From a virus, in IMG/VR virus record IMGVR_UViG_3300028364_000023, positions 1 through 64,000 of that record: a stretch of DNA of 64,000 bases; one strand, given 5' to 3'. The position numbers were made by a program, and so were the translations under genes. Positions 25,031-33,066 of this stretch are shown here, piece after piece. The notes under the pieces are model-generated. The model was not told the origin of the DNA and searched no databases. It saw nothing but the letters and a program-made list of their open reading frames with translations. How positions within the stretch are numbered: the stretch's first letter is position 1; each line of letters opens with the position of its first letter.

Positions 25031-25594
25031 CTATTTTTCGGGTTTAGCTGTATTTCCAAATTCTTTAGGATCTCGCTCGGGCCCAGCGGCGTCAAACAAG
25101 TGCCAATGTTTAGGGTCAAGGTGGCCATACAATGCACCTTGTGGACGCATCTCGCGTTTCCTTGCACAGTACAGTGTATCGCCTTCGAAGCCTGCGTCAA
25201 TAAACGCTTGCTCTAACTGGGGCAGATCTTCTTCAAGTATCTCCTCGCAGTCTGCGCCACCCCAGAAGAATACGTCATTGCACAGTACCGCAAACTCAAG
25301 TTCTTCATCTGTCCACATTAGACAATCTGCCATGTCGTATCTAGCCACTAGTTTTAAAAGCGCAAATTTCCATTGATCATTGCCTAGCGGCTGATTCTCG
25401 TCGTGTGTTATAACTGCGTGTAACTTTTGTCCTATCATGTTCAGCTGTGATCGATCAGCGTTGACGAAGCATTTACATCCACCATTAGTATGCATGCCGG
25501 CACGTGTGCCGAATACTAGGCAATTTCCATCACTACAACCAGCTAGGTTGCCTATTAGAAACTGTCTCAAGCTTTTGCCTCCCAACTTTATCAT
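25031..25594 (-). CDS. Unknown protein
   Basis: 187 residues with several Cys (GCSDGNC, GGCKCF) in the N-terminal third that could hold a metal, then a helical acidic region. No family recognised. One base separates it from the YqeY-like gene upstream. Confidence 0.55.
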   Translation of the reverse strand: MIKLGGKSLRQFLIGNLAGCSDGNCLVFGTRAGMHTNGGCKCFVNADRSQLNMIGQKLHAVITHDENQPLGNDQWKFALLKLVARYDMADCLMWTDEELEFAVLCNDVFFWGGADCEEILEEDLPQLEQAFIDAGFEGDTLYCARKREMRPQGALYGHLDPKHWHLFDAAGPERDPKEFGNTAKPEK

Positions 25595-25595
25595 G

Positions 25596-26024
25596 TTAAA
25601 TTAACTCCTTAACAATTGCGCTGGCAACCTTGCCGTCGTATTGACCTTTATAGTGTGCGTTTAGCGCACCCATCATTAGGCCCACTTTTTTAGCATCAGG
25701 TACATCACCGCATCCGCCAATAATAGCGGCTACAAAACTGCGTATTTGATCTGGTGTTAGCTGAGTAGGTTGATATTTTTCCAGCAAACCTACCTCCTTT
25801 CTGATGTCACTTTGTGCGGCTATATCGTTAGTAAGCTCTAACAGCTCGTGCAGATTTTTCAGAAACTTCTGAACAACTTTTGCTACCTGCTCATCTGTAA
25901 CGGTATCATTACCGCTAGGGCTTGATTCTCCTAATAGAGTAGTTAGTGCAGATGCTGCAAATGTGTCTTTTGCTTTTCGTGCAGCAACTTGATCTGCACG
26001 AATTAATTCTAGTAATGCGCTCAT
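25596..26024 (-). CDS. YqeY/GatB C-terminal-like protein
   Basis: 142 residues. The helical layout, KYQPTQLTPDQI and the C-terminal MGALNAHYKGQYDGKVAS match the YqeY family, which shares the tail domain of GatB (tRNA amidotransferase subunit B) and is thought to bind tRNA. Fits the tRNA-rich setting. Biochemical role unproven. Confidence 0.78.
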   Translation of the reverse strand: MSALLELIRADQVAARKAKDTFAASALTTLLGESSPSGNDTVTDEQVAKVVQKFLKNLHELLELTNDIAAQSDIRKEVGLLEKYQPTQLTPDQIRSFVAAIIGGCGDVPDAKKVGLMMGALNAHYKGQYDGKVASAIVKELI

Positions 26025-26326
26025 TTTATTACCTTTTGTGTTGAATTAGGAGCAGACGACAGGATTCTAACCTATTCACAAAGATCTATAATCTTTGTTA
26101 AGTCTTATTCCTACGAGCATTTACCGGTATACTCATAGTTTAGACTCAGGACCGCCGTTCGCTCTCCGCCTGCATAATTAGTACCGCCCTAGGTAAAAGC
26201 CTCGAGACAATTACCTAGGACTTCCGGAATTTTTTATAGAGTCCAACTCAGCAGCCATCTTGACCACCACAGGAATCGAACCTGCTTTCCGGCATTTCTT
26301 TCTTTTTTCGTCTCTATTCTAAATTT
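26025..26326 (-). other. Degenerate tRNA-like segments
   Basis: No ORF. About 26050-26130 has a T-arm-like TTAGAAT segment and a 7-bp AAAGA/TCTTT-type hairpin. A 9-bp perfect stem (cctaggtaa) sits at 26188-26219. At 26262-26292 a clear T-arm (AGG TTCGATT CCT) with a following acceptor-like strand lacks the rest of the tRNA. Looks like tRNA genes in decay. Confidence 0.5.
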
Positions 26327-26400
26327 TGGAAGCGGGTACAGGATTCAAACCTGTGTGCGTAGAGTTGCAGTCCACTGCCTAGTCGCTCGGCCAACCCGCC
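26327..26400 (-). tRNA. tRNA-Cys(GCA)
   Basis: All arms pair; loop CTGCAAC gives anticodon GCA; discriminator U73 and encoded CCA. Confidence 0.92.
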
Positions 26401-26403
26401 ATA

Positions 26404-26592
26404 TTACTTTTTGTAAACTACCCAAGCCTCTGGTTTAGTCTTCCAAAAGTCTGTGTTCCATGGCTTATCCGGATAGCGTTCAATTAACTTGTTCATTGTG
26501 TCTGCATGTAATTGTGCAGATGACTCCGAATCATATTCCATTCCGCCGTTGCTGATATTTGGGTCGGACTTAGATCTTGCAATAAATCTCAT
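26404..26592 (-). CDS. Unknown 62-residue protein
   Basis: Basic, Trp-rich C-terminus (WNTDFWKTKPEAWVVYKK). Its stop lies just upstream of tRNA-Cys, so both are probably one transcript from promoter 26620-26648. Confidence 0.55.
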   Translation of the reverse strand: MRFIARSKSDPNISNGGMEYDSESSAQLHADTMNKLIERYPDKPWNTDFWKTKPEAWVVYKK

Positions 26593-26619
26593 TTGTCTTA
26601 CTCCCTTATCTCAGTACAC

Positions 26620-26648
26620 AGTATACTTATGTTTACTGTCTGTGTCAA
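26620..26648 (-). promoter_or_regulatory. Sigma70-type promoter
   Basis: TTGACA, 17 bp, TATACT on the minus strand. Confidence 0.82.
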
Positions 26649-26651
26649 CCT

Positions 26652-27005
26652 CTATTCTTCTGGCGATTGCCTTGGCTGCCACAGAAGACTAGCTACTATT
26701 AGTTCGTTGTCTTCTTCGTACATTTTGCCCACTGTAAATACCTGTGTGAACTGAGCTCCGCGAATTGACGAACGAAATGATTGATCACGTATCGACCTTA
26801 CTGTGGTCTTGCTGACCTTGCATGATATCCACAACCCAGAGTGAGAGCACATAGCTGACTCGGTGTCCATTTTATGGCACATCAGCAATTCATTAAAGAA
26901 GTTTACAGCATCTCCTCGATTTTGTACAACAACAAGGGTTGACCCATGAGCGGAATAAACATCATCAAGCAGCTCACGATTTAGAAACAAGTAATTAGTT
27001 ATCAT
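26652..27005 (-). CDS. Unknown protein
   Basis: 117 residues from the ATG at 27005 (ACGAGG upstream). Mixed alpha/beta, ends LLWQPRQSPEE. No family recognised. It follows the long noncoding region. Confidence 0.55.
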   Translation of the reverse strand: MITNYLFLNRELLDDVYSAHGSTLVVVQNRGDAVNFFNELLMCHKMDTESAMCSHSGLWISCKVSKTTVRSIRDQSFRSSIRGAQFTQVFTVGKMYEEDNELIVASLLWQPRQSPEE

Positions 27006-27484
27006 ATTAACCTCGTGAATTAGTAGTGTGACAACTGGTACTGATCTCCAGCATAGCAACCCGACACAGTTCGCGACCAATATCGGTTCCCCTGTTTGTT
27101 CAAATCTGCCCAGGGTCAGCGCCTCGTCTCATGCTTGGCCGCTAAGCTCAAGCACTGCGTATCAGTCTACGCATCTGTCACATCTTAAAGCACTCTGTGT
27201 CAAAGTGCTTTAAGATGTCCTCTACCCGTAGGCAAAGGACATTAACGCAGTAGCTAGTTCGGTTGCCTAGCAGGTCCCAGCTGTGGCGTTCAAGCAATAC
27301 CAAAGATCACTACGTAACACTTGGCGTTCAACTTGTGTACCTCCGATCCTAGAAGCCGTCGCTTCTTCGCCCGAATAAGGATTCTTCACAGTATGCTCTA
27401 CTGTTTAGTTATACTGCGCCCCTTAGCTTGCGCTAAGAGTACCGTGTGCTCATTTTAATTGTAATGAGCAGACCGAATTATTTA
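27006..27484 (-). ncRNA. Large structured noncoding RNA, downstream part (candidate)
   Basis: Roughly 480 bases without an ORF but full of perfect inverted repeats on the minus-strand transcript: 14 bp at 27181-27217, 8 bp at 27448-27470, 6 bp at 27422-27437, 6 bp with a GACG loop at 27351-27366, and a 10-base direct repeat (27284, 27322). It continues the transcript from the promoter at 27680-27707. A giant phage RNA of the GOLLD or ROOL kind, which occur beside phage tRNAs, is a possible match. Confidence 0.5.
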
Positions 27485-27666
27485 TTTACACTGCCGGGGA
27501 TCGAACCCGGATGTTTCAATTACGTTGCGCTGTTATGAAACGGGTAGTTCTCGCCTGACTCAGTTATACAAGTCTTGAGCGCAAAACGGTGTATTATTAA
27601 TATTTCACCGCCTATCCATATTGGCTTATTCCGCACCCCTGTATACCTATTCCAGCACAGTGTAAA
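27485..27666 (-). ncRNA. Oversized tRNA-like RNA, 182 bases
   Basis: The two ends pair over 9 bp (TTTACACTG with CAGTGTAAA), a perfect T-arm (CCGGG TTCGATC CCCGG) abuts the 3' strand, and the 5' side has a Leu-type D-arm-like segment. About 90 extra bases with their own hairpins replace the normal anticodon region. Either a tRNA with an insertion or the 5' domain of a larger RNA. Confidence 0.5.
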
Positions 27667-27679
27667 TCTTTACTTTATT

Positions 27680-27707
27680 AGTATAGCACCTTTGTAGTGT
27701 TTGTCAA
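27680..27707 (-). promoter_or_regulatory. Sigma70-type promoter for the noncoding region
   Basis: TTGACA, 16 bp, TATACT on the minus strand. Nothing but RNA elements for the next 670 bases. Confidence 0.83.
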
Positions 27708-28604
27708 CTACCATTCTTCCATTTCTGTCTTTCTTTTGTTGATAGTTTCTTGAGTCACTTGTAGTAGCAATTCGTAAGGCTCGTATTCTTGTCCTTGGCT
27801 ACCTTCGTGTCCTCCGGGTAGCCATTGCTTGCGCGTTTCATCAAAGAATAGGTTAAGCATAGCTCCTTTGAGGTATTCTTTGATGAACGCTTCTGCTTGT
27901 TCGATCTCACCTGCTTCAACTAGTGCACGAACAATTCCTTGGCCTCGTAACATTCCACTAAATCGGTGCTCGTTAAAGTTTAGCGTCTTCGCCAGCTTGC
28001 TGCACACTGGGTATTCGGCCATGTTGTTTATAAGCATGAATCCTATTTCGTCATTCTTTTCAACAAGGTCTTTTATTGCCAGGATGTAATCAGTTGCTTC
28101 CTCAACAAGGTCATTGTAACCGTATTTAAAGTAGTTTACCTCATTAGACTCATGGTTATATTTGCAGTCTTCAATTTGCCACTTATTAAGAATTGCGTCC
28201 ACGCAGTCTTTGCGCATCATTGCAAAGTCAATATAGGACTCTTTGCCAAACTTATTTTCAATAATTAAACGCTGTTCGCGAACACTTTCAAAAAACTGTT
28301 CCTCTCCAAAAGAGCTGCGAGTAACAGCAACGTCGTGGCGCTGGTTCTCTCCCACTTCTATTTCCATTTCTATTAAGTTTTCCCTAACTGCGCCTAGCAC
28401 ATACGTTAGCCCCACTCCGCTATTCTCATCGCTTCCGCCGTAGTCATTATAAACACCTTCGAACGGTATCAGAACCGGTGCATAGTGCCCTGTAGCATAG
28501 CACTGATCGTATGTTGCCTTCTTCTCTAATGCAAAGACGTACACTGCGTCGCCGTGGTAGATTGGAAGGTTTGTCAATGAACATGTTTTATTCCAGCATC
28601 CCAT
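27708..28604 (-). CDS. Unknown protein, phage type
   Basis: 298 residues starting MGCWNKTCSLTNLPI, with two N-terminal Cys in a CxxxxxC setting and GVYNDYG further on. This N-terminus recurs in many phage hypotheticals as I recall. Largely acidic and helical after residue 100. Function unknown. Confidence 0.65.
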   Translation of the reverse strand: MGCWNKTCSLTNLPIYHGDAVYVFALEKKATYDQCYATGHYAPVLIPFEGVYNDYGGSDENSGVGLTYVLGAVRENLIEMEIEVGENQRHDVAVTRSSFGEEQFFESVREQRLIIENKFGKESYIDFAMMRKDCVDAILNKWQIEDCKYNHESNEVNYFKYGYNDLVEEATDYILAIKDLVEKNDEIGFMLINNMAEYPVCSKLAKTLNFNEHRFSGMLRGQGIVRALVEAGEIEQAEAFIKEYLKGAMLNLFFDETRKQWLPGGHEGSQGQEYEPYELLLQVTQETINKRKTEMEEW

Positions 28605-28628
28605 AAAATTTACTCCTTGTTAGTTTGG

Positions 28629-28922
28629 TTAGCGACCGTGAAATTGCCACATCACAGCATTGCAGAGTGCGTGTACTGCACCTTCTGTTAGCCCTGAGTC
28701 ATGACAGTGTTGTAAGTGAATTGGATGTTTTAGGAAGAATGGCGGGAACAGTTTCCAGTTTACTTTCTTAGAAGTTACTGACTTAGGCGGCTCTTCGGTC
28801 AGCTGTCGTTCGCAAAACATACAGGCACCGCCCTGCTGTTTAATATACTGTTCTCGAACTACTCGCTTGTCTCTAGACGAAATCTTATCGTACATCACAG
28901 GCAGCGTGTATTTGTCAGTCAT
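28629..28922 (-). CDS. Small His-Me finger (HNH/endonuclease VII-like) protein
   Basis: 97 residues. A CMFC zinc half-site near residue 34, then HPIHLQHCHDSGLTEGAVHALCNA resembles the DHDH...G..RG..C..CN active site of recombination endonuclease VII. Zinc second half is the late Cys plus His. Small size suggests a nicking or structural nuclease. Catalytic status uncertain. Confidence 0.6.
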   Translation of the reverse strand: MTDKYTLPVMYDKISSRDKRVVREQYIKQQGGACMFCERQLTEEPPKSVTSKKVNWKLFPPFFLKHPIHLQHCHDSGLTEGAVHALCNAVMWQFHGR

Positions 28923-28945
28923 AACAACCTACTCGTATATTTAGA

Positions 28946-29260
28946 TTAGCTTTCCATGCCGTATTTTGACATTTTTCCAAAGTCAATGATACAGCCAAGG
29001 GAGTTAACATCACTTCGAATTACCAATGTATAATTGCCGTCATTATCCATGTAGAACAGAGATGTAGTTCCTGCTCGATCAGCCATGCTGGAATTACCCT
29101 CAAGGATAGGCGATTGTCCCTTATCCCGCAGGTGCTGTTCAATTTCTAAGTATACAGTACACACCATCTTAGTGGGCACAGTTACTACTTTTGATGCTAG
29201 CGCAGCAGATGAGCCTGCGAACATTACTGTAATTAGTGCTGCTTGAATTAGTTTTTTCAT
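28946..29260 (-). CDS. Secreted protein with signal peptide
   Basis: 104 residues. Basic start MKKLIQAALITVMFAGSSAALA is a classic Sec signal with an ALA-S cleavage site. The mature part is about 80 residues with no known motif. ATG at 29260 has GGAG upstream; a TTG four codons earlier is not used. Likely periplasmic in the infected cell. Confidence 0.65.
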   Translation of the reverse strand: MKKLIQAALITVMFAGSSAALASKVVTVPTKMVCTVYLEIEQHLRDKGQSPILEGNSSMADRAGTTSLFYMDNDGNYTLVIRSDVNSLGCIIDFGKMSKYGMES

Positions 29261-29275
29261 GTTGTTCTCCAAATA

Positions 29276-29551
29276 TTACCAAGTACAGTCTATAACGTAT
29301 TTACCCGACAACAGTACCCCTGAGCTGCAAAGCTGATTTAGCATCGCGTTGGTACTAAATTGAGCGTTACCGTTTTTGACCTCTAATAAAGCGTCCATGT
29401 CGTATTTGTCAGCTGGTTCAACAGTTATGCACCAGTCTTGGTTACCTAGTTCTTCGAGAGCAACCAACGAATCCTCGTCGAGATTAAAGTAGCTGTTGAT
29501 TAATTCGAGTATTTCTTGTTCGCTTGCGTATGTGGTAATTTCTGTGTGCAT
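29276..29551 (-). CDS. Unknown acidic protein
   Basis: 91 residues, acidic, no motif. Closely spaced with both neighbours. Confidence 0.55.
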   Translation of the reverse strand: MHTEITTYASEQEILELINSYFNLDEDSLVALEELGNQDWCITVEPADKYDMDALLEVKNGNAQFSTNAMLNQLCSSGVLLSGKYVIDCTW

Positions 29552-29553
29552 AG

Positions 29554-29766
29554 TTAGAATCCTCCGCCTACTGTGACAATAGCAATTTTAGTATTTTTAA
29601 AGCCTAGCTTTCTAAGCTGCTTAATGGCATTGTTGATATCTGAGTAATCAAAGGTGTCTGATGAAAGCCCTGTTTGTGTTAAGCTGTCAAATTCTGAAGA
29701 AGTCCAAACTGAATTCAGTATTGGCATATCAAAGTCGCCGTACTCATGTAATGCTACTACTAACAT
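29554..29766 (-). CDS. Unknown 70-residue protein
   Basis: Alpha/beta, ends KIAVVTVGGGF-like; no motif recognised. Last reading frame before the 330-base noncoding stretch. Confidence 0.55.
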   Translation of the reverse strand: MLVVALHEYGDFDMPILNSVWTSSEFDSLTQTGLSSDTFDYSDINNAIKQLRKLGFKNTKIAIVTVGGGF

Positions 29767-29769
29767 ACG

Positions 29770-30020
29770 TCACCTATTAATTATTTACAAAATTAGCTAG
29801 ACAGTTACTATTCCACTGCCAAGTCACCTACACTTTTACCATCTAGTGCTACTACATTTTAGTACGTAGTCAAAGCAATCCGGCGCATTTCAGCTTTCGT
29901 GTATTAGACAAGGTTCTTAATATGGGTACACCGTTTGGTTGTCTAACTTAACTAACGGTATCTTACCAATTCTGGCATATTGCTATGCTTAGTCTAAGGA
30001 CATTATACTGCCCAGTTACT
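29770..30020 (-). ncRNA. Noncoding transcript after a boxB-boxA leader
   Basis: About 250 bases with no ORF and no standard tRNA. A 63-base tRNA-like piece ending AATATG/CATATT lies near 29920-29985, and an 11-base repeat (cagttactatt) marks both ends. Transcribed from promoter 30063-30091. Confidence 0.4.
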
Positions 30021-30052
30021 ATTGTTAAAGAACGTGTTAACGTTTTGCTAAC
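30021..30052 (-). promoter_or_regulatory. boxB-boxA antitermination site
   Basis: On the transcript: hairpin GTTAGC-AAAAC-GTTAAC (boxB-like), then CGTTCTTTAACAAT, which matches the bacterial rRNA-leader boxA bound by NusB/NusE (S10). A close copy lies at 39911-39943. Confidence 0.7.
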
Positions 30053-30062
30053 CTATGTACTA

Positions 30063-30091
30063 ATTATAGTGTCTAACGTTGTTGCTGTCAA
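30063..30091 (-). promoter_or_regulatory. Consensus sigma70 promoter
   Basis: TTGACA, 17 bp, TATAAT on the minus strand, directly ahead of the boxB-boxA site. Confidence 0.88.
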
Positions 30092-30098
30092 CCACTGT

Positions 30099-30587
30099 TT
30101 ACATTTTATTTGCTAAGTCGTTCAGAAGTTCTTGTGCTACATCTAATTGTCCGCCCTTTAGTGCTCGGTCCACTAATGCCAGTTGTTGACTGACTAGGCC
30201 TCGTGTGTGCTCGGCATCTTCTCTAGCAGCCTTGCGTTCTACACGTTCAGCTACTTCTAGCTTGGTTTGATACTCAAATACAAAATACGGATAATAGTCG
30301 TCGGTGTTTTCAGTGCCAAACTTTAACCAAATATGATCATCTGTAGTGTCTCGCAATACGTAGCCGTCAAAGCATCCATTGCACTTTTCTTCTACTGTTA
30401 CAGTTGCAAAGCTGCGACCTAAGAACACTAGCTTTTCGTCCTTGCGAGTTTCTACAGAATCTAAGTAGCTACGATATCCGTCGTCTTCATCCTCTATAGC
30501 CTCAAAGATGTGTTGACCAATCTTAAAGAACGTATCGTGAACACCATAGAACTTAAAAGTCTTGCCAACTACATCATCAAATAACAT
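30099..30587 (-). CDS. Unknown protein
   Basis: 162 residues from the ATG at 30587 with TTGGAGAG upstream. N-terminal half beta-rich (GKTFKFYGVHDTFFKIGQH), C-terminal half a long charged helix. Function unknown. Single gene from promoter 30647-30675. Confidence 0.6.
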   Translation of the reverse strand: MLFDDVVGKTFKFYGVHDTFFKIGQHIFEAIEDEDDGYRSYLDSVETRKDEKLVFLGRSFATVTVEEKCNGCFDGYVLRDTTDDHIWLKFGTENTDDYYPYFVFEYQTKLEVAERVERKAAREDAEHTRGLVSQQLALVDRALKGGQLDVAQELLNDLANKM

Positions 30588-30646
30588 TTTACTCTCCAAA
30601 CTTTGCTTTCAATCTTAGATACTCTGCGTATTTCTAATGTTCTAAC

Positions 30647-30675
30647 AGTATAAGAGAGATTAGATATTCTGTCAA
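30647..30675 (-). promoter_or_regulatory. Sigma70-type promoter
   Basis: TTGACA, 17 bp, TATACT on the minus strand. Confidence 0.84.
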
Positions 30676-30685
30676 CTAGTATTTA

Positions 30686-31618
30686 CTAAGCTGCATCCAA
30701 CCTAGCGAACAAGCCATTCCAAACGTCACATATTCCTCGGTGGCTCATGAACACTCCTATGTGCCCTGCGTCAACTAAGTAGGTTTGTGCGCGGGTGTAG
30801 CGTTGCAGAGCAAGAGATTGTTCACTTGGCGTAATGTCGTCACGCACTCCTGTAACAATGTGTACACCTTTTAAGCTGTTTAGCACAGTAAGGTCCACTT
30901 TGACACCGGCTATTGTGAGTTCGTTCTTACCTAGTAAGTTCTTCTTAAACAACTGTTCTACAGCCCATAGGTACCATTTACCTGCTAGATCCTGTGTATG
31001 ATCGTACCACTTGTAAAAGCGTCGAGCATCGTCGTCTGGATAGACATATCGTTCAAAATAGTGTTTACTTAGATTGCTGCTCTTCCAAGCTGCTAACATA
31101 GTTTGGCCTAGCATAAGACCTCCGCTCATCATTACAATAGCTTTATATAAGACTAAAGGCGTCTTCGTAGCGCGATGTATTACACTGTTACCTACTTTAG
31201 TATCAATAGGAGCTCCTGCTATTACTAGAGACGATACTTGATTTGGATGTAATGCTGCGTAGATTGTGGCTAGCCAGCCGCCTTGACACAACCCTACTAA
31301 TGTTGCTGTTCCGCCGACGTGCGATACACATTGATTAAGCTGTGATAGCAAGTCCTCTATGCCTTCGTTGCGGCGAGTATATGTACAGCTCTTCCACTCT
31401 ATTGTGTAGACACTGCCTGTGTAGTTTTTAGCAGCACTTTGTACTAAACTTTGGTTAGGTGCATAATCTGCTATGTTGCTGTGATGGCCTGCTTGTGGTG
31501 GAATAATTACAGCCGGCGTGCCTGTACCTTGTGAGAATTGTAATAGTTTAATTGCGTTAGTTTCATACACATTTTGGTGTTGTGTTGTCCAAGCGGTATT
31601 ACTTTGGTAATTGTTCAT
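30686..31618 (-). CDS. Polyhydroxyalkanoate synthase-like alpha/beta hydrolase
   Basis: 310 residues. The nucleophile elbow reads GLCQGGW with Cys111 where lipases have Ser; this GxCxG box is the mark of PHA synthase (PhaC). The rest of the triad is in place: GVRDDITP (Asp260 or 261) and AGHIGVF (His286). Size is close to class III/IV PhaC subunits. PHA synthases join hydroxyacyl-CoA into storage polyester; a related acyltransferase or depolymerase is possible. Phage role unknown. It sits between two noncoding/tRNA stretches. Confidence 0.78.
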   Translation of the reverse strand: MNNYQSNTAWTTQHQNVYETNAIKLLQFSQGTGTPAVIIPPQAGHHSNIADYAPNQSLVQSAAKNYTGSVYTIEWKSCTYTRRNEGIEDLLSQLNQCVSHVGGTATLVGLCQGGWLATIYAALHPNQVSSLVIAGAPIDTKVGNSVIHRATKTPLVLYKAIVMMSGGLMLGQTMLAAWKSSNLSKHYFERYVYPDDDARRFYKWYDHTQDLAGKWYLWAVEQLFKKNLLGKNELTIAGVKVDLTVLNSLKGVHIVTGVRDDITPSEQSLALQRYTRAQTYLVDAGHIGVFMSHRGICDVWNGLFARLDAA

Positions 31619-31687
31619 ACGGTTCCTTAGTTTGGATTAACCGTGTACTTATCTGTATATTTGTAGAGTGCTACAAACAAAGAATAT

Positions 31688-31762
31688 TGGCGACCCTACC
31701 TTGATTCGAACAAGGAACAGGAGTTTCGAAGACTCTTATGATATCCATTTCACCATAGGGCC
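31688..31762 (-). tRNA. tRNA-Arg(UCG)
   Basis: Complete cloverleaf; loop CTTCGAA gives UCG; G73 and encoded CCA. Confidence 0.92.
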
Positions 31763-31772
31763 AAATAATTAT

Positions 31773-31800
31773 GTAGCTCTATCCACCGAGCTACAGAGGG
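31773..31800 (-). pseudogene. tRNA 5' half (fragment)
   Basis: Acceptor 5' strand CCCTCTG, TA, and a perfect D-arm (GCTC...GAGC) with nothing after it; runs into tRNA-Arg. No matching 3' half found nearby. Confidence 0.65.
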
Positions 31801-31807
31801 TAATGTA

Positions 31808-32023
31808 TTAGCTTACAGCTTGTTCTCGTACTGCTAGTTCTTTGCGGATGTAACGCATGAACATCATTGCCTTATCCGAACGGTTAAACTGTCCGTCGCC
31901 AGTGTCGGAGATTGGCACTGGAAAAATAAAGCCGCATTCAGTTTCGTAAAAGAGTTCGCCCTTGCGGTAAAACTTAAACTGAACTTGCTTTCTGTCAATT
32001 ACCATATCTTTAATCGTGCTCAT
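31808..32023 (-). CDS. Unknown 71-residue protein
   Basis: Starts MSTIKDMVIDRKQ; ATG at 32023 has AAGGAAAA upstream. A longer frame would run into the tRNA fragment at 32041. Beta-rich middle, basic C-terminal helix. Function unknown. Confidence 0.6.
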   Translation of the reverse strand: MSTIKDMVIDRKQVQFKFYRKGELFYETECGFIFPVPISDTGDGQFNRSDKAMMFMRYIRKELAVREQAVS

Positions 32024-32040
32024 TACGTTTTCCTTTTGTT

Positions 32041-32065
32041 TGGTGCGGACACAGGGATTCGAACC
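32041..32065 (-). pseudogene. tRNA 3' piece (T-arm, acceptor, CCA) of a broken tRNA-Gly
   Basis: GG TTCGAAT CC and TGTCCGC-A-CCA; the acceptor strand is complementary to the tRNA 5' half at 33067-33101, one kilobase away. Confidence 0.6.
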
Positions 32066-32067
32066 GC

Positions 32068-32337
32068 TCATACTACTGTAAATTCAAAAACTAACCCATG
32101 ACCAACATCAAAATAATGAATTTCATTCTGTTGTCCAGCGGACCTTTGGTAATGCTCGGCAGAGTACCTGCAAGAATCAACTACAATAGCTACAACTTCG
32201 TTTTTAGCGTTGTACTCAACTTGTTCTATATCTCCTGATAGAGACGGGCTCCAGTCATTACTATTCTCATCAGTGTAAGGGTTAAATCGTGCTTTTACGC
32301 GGTCGCCTTGCTTGACGTTCATTGGTATTGACTTCAT
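32068..32337 (-). CDS. Unknown 89-residue protein
   Basis: Starts MKSIPMNVKQGDRVKARFN, likely a small beta-barrel (SH3/KOW-like). AAGAGG precedes the ATG. Its last codons read into a tRNA remnant, so the C-terminus may be recent. Function unknown. Confidence 0.6.
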   Translation of the reverse strand: MKSIPMNVKQGDRVKARFNPYTDENSNDWSPSLSGDIEQVEYNAKNEVVAIVVDSCRYSAEHYQRSAGQQNEIHYFDVGHGLVFEFTVV

Positions 32338-32351
32338 AATTACCTCTTATT

Positions 32352-32427
32352 TGGAGCGGATCAGGGGACTTGAACCCCTAACATCTGACTTGGAAGGACA
32401 GTGCTCTACCAATTGAGCTAGATCCGC
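32352..32427 (-). tRNA. tRNA-Gly(UCC)
   Basis: Complete cloverleaf, loop CTTCCAA, U73 and encoded CCA. Its first 10 bases overlap the end of the homing endonuclease upstream, whose stop codon lies inside the tRNA. Confidence 0.93.
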
Positions 32428-33050
32428 AAATTTTTACAGTTATCGAAATGATAACGCTTAAATGCTTGTTCGCCGCCTACTCTTTTACAGTAAGGACATT
32501 GTACTCTGTTCTGTTTCTTGCCTCTCAGACTTTCGGCAATCTTTTTTTTATGTTCTTCGGTTTTTATTCTTCCCGACACTGTCTTAGATATTGCTGCGTT
32601 TCTAGCAGGGTTTTTTGCTCTTATACGATTTGCTTCGGCTCTTTCTTCTCGGCACTCGTCTGTTGGACACCAAGTTCCGTTATCTCTTTTTGTTGCTAGC
32701 ATCTTCTTAATAGACGCTTGCGTATGTTTCCTTCCTTTAAATTTAGCTATACCGCTTTTATTAATGTAGGAAAATCCACCTTTCCCACCAACAATTAAGT
32801 TAAGGCACTGCTTGTCTTTCAAGACCGTTTCATTAACTAGCTCGTTTTCTTTTCTAAACATTTCTTCTTCACTAGTGCAGTCGAACAGAATTTCTTTATA
32901 AAAGCTCTCTTTTCCGTACTTTTTGATAGATTTAGCTAAGCGTGTTCCTGAACCTAAATATGAATCAGTTGGGTTATTAGTAACGTGTGTACCGATGTAA
33001 TATTTTCTGTTAATTATATTTGTTGTCTTGTATACTGTATAATGTTTCAT
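32418..33050 (-). CDS. GIY-YIG homing endonuclease
   Basis: 210 residues from the ATG at 33050. N-terminal GIY-YIG domain (YTVYKTTN ... KYYIGTH, later R and E in SEEEMFRKENELV), then NUMOD-like helices and a terminal zinc finger (CPYCKR...H...C). No Shine-Dalgarno; a CTAAATA box ends five bases before the ATG. It replaces the anticodon region of a tRNA-Gly gene. Confidence 0.85.
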   Translation of the reverse strand: MKHYTVYKTTNIINRKYYIGTHVTNNPTDSYLGSGTRLAKSIKKYGKESFYKEILFDCTSEEEMFRKENELVNETVLKDKQCLNLIVGGKGGFSYINKSGIAKFKGRKHTQASIKKMLATKRDNGTWCPTDECREERAEANRIRAKNPARNAAISKTVSGRIKTEEHKKKIAESLRGKKQNRVQCPYCKRVGGEQAFKRYHFDNCKNLRI

Positions 33051-33055
33051 ACAAT

Positions 33056-33063
33056 TATTTAGC
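33056..33063 (-). promoter_or_regulatory. Late-promoter-like GCTAAATA box
   Basis: Five bases before the GIY-YIG ATG; same layout as other homing genes. Confidence 0.35.
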
Positions 33064-33066
33064 AAT

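Noticed and set aside
27485-27666. tmRNA
   Set aside because: Ends pair like a tRNA and a T-arm is present, but there is no tag reading frame and the element is too short; the D-arm side looks like tRNA-Leu instead.
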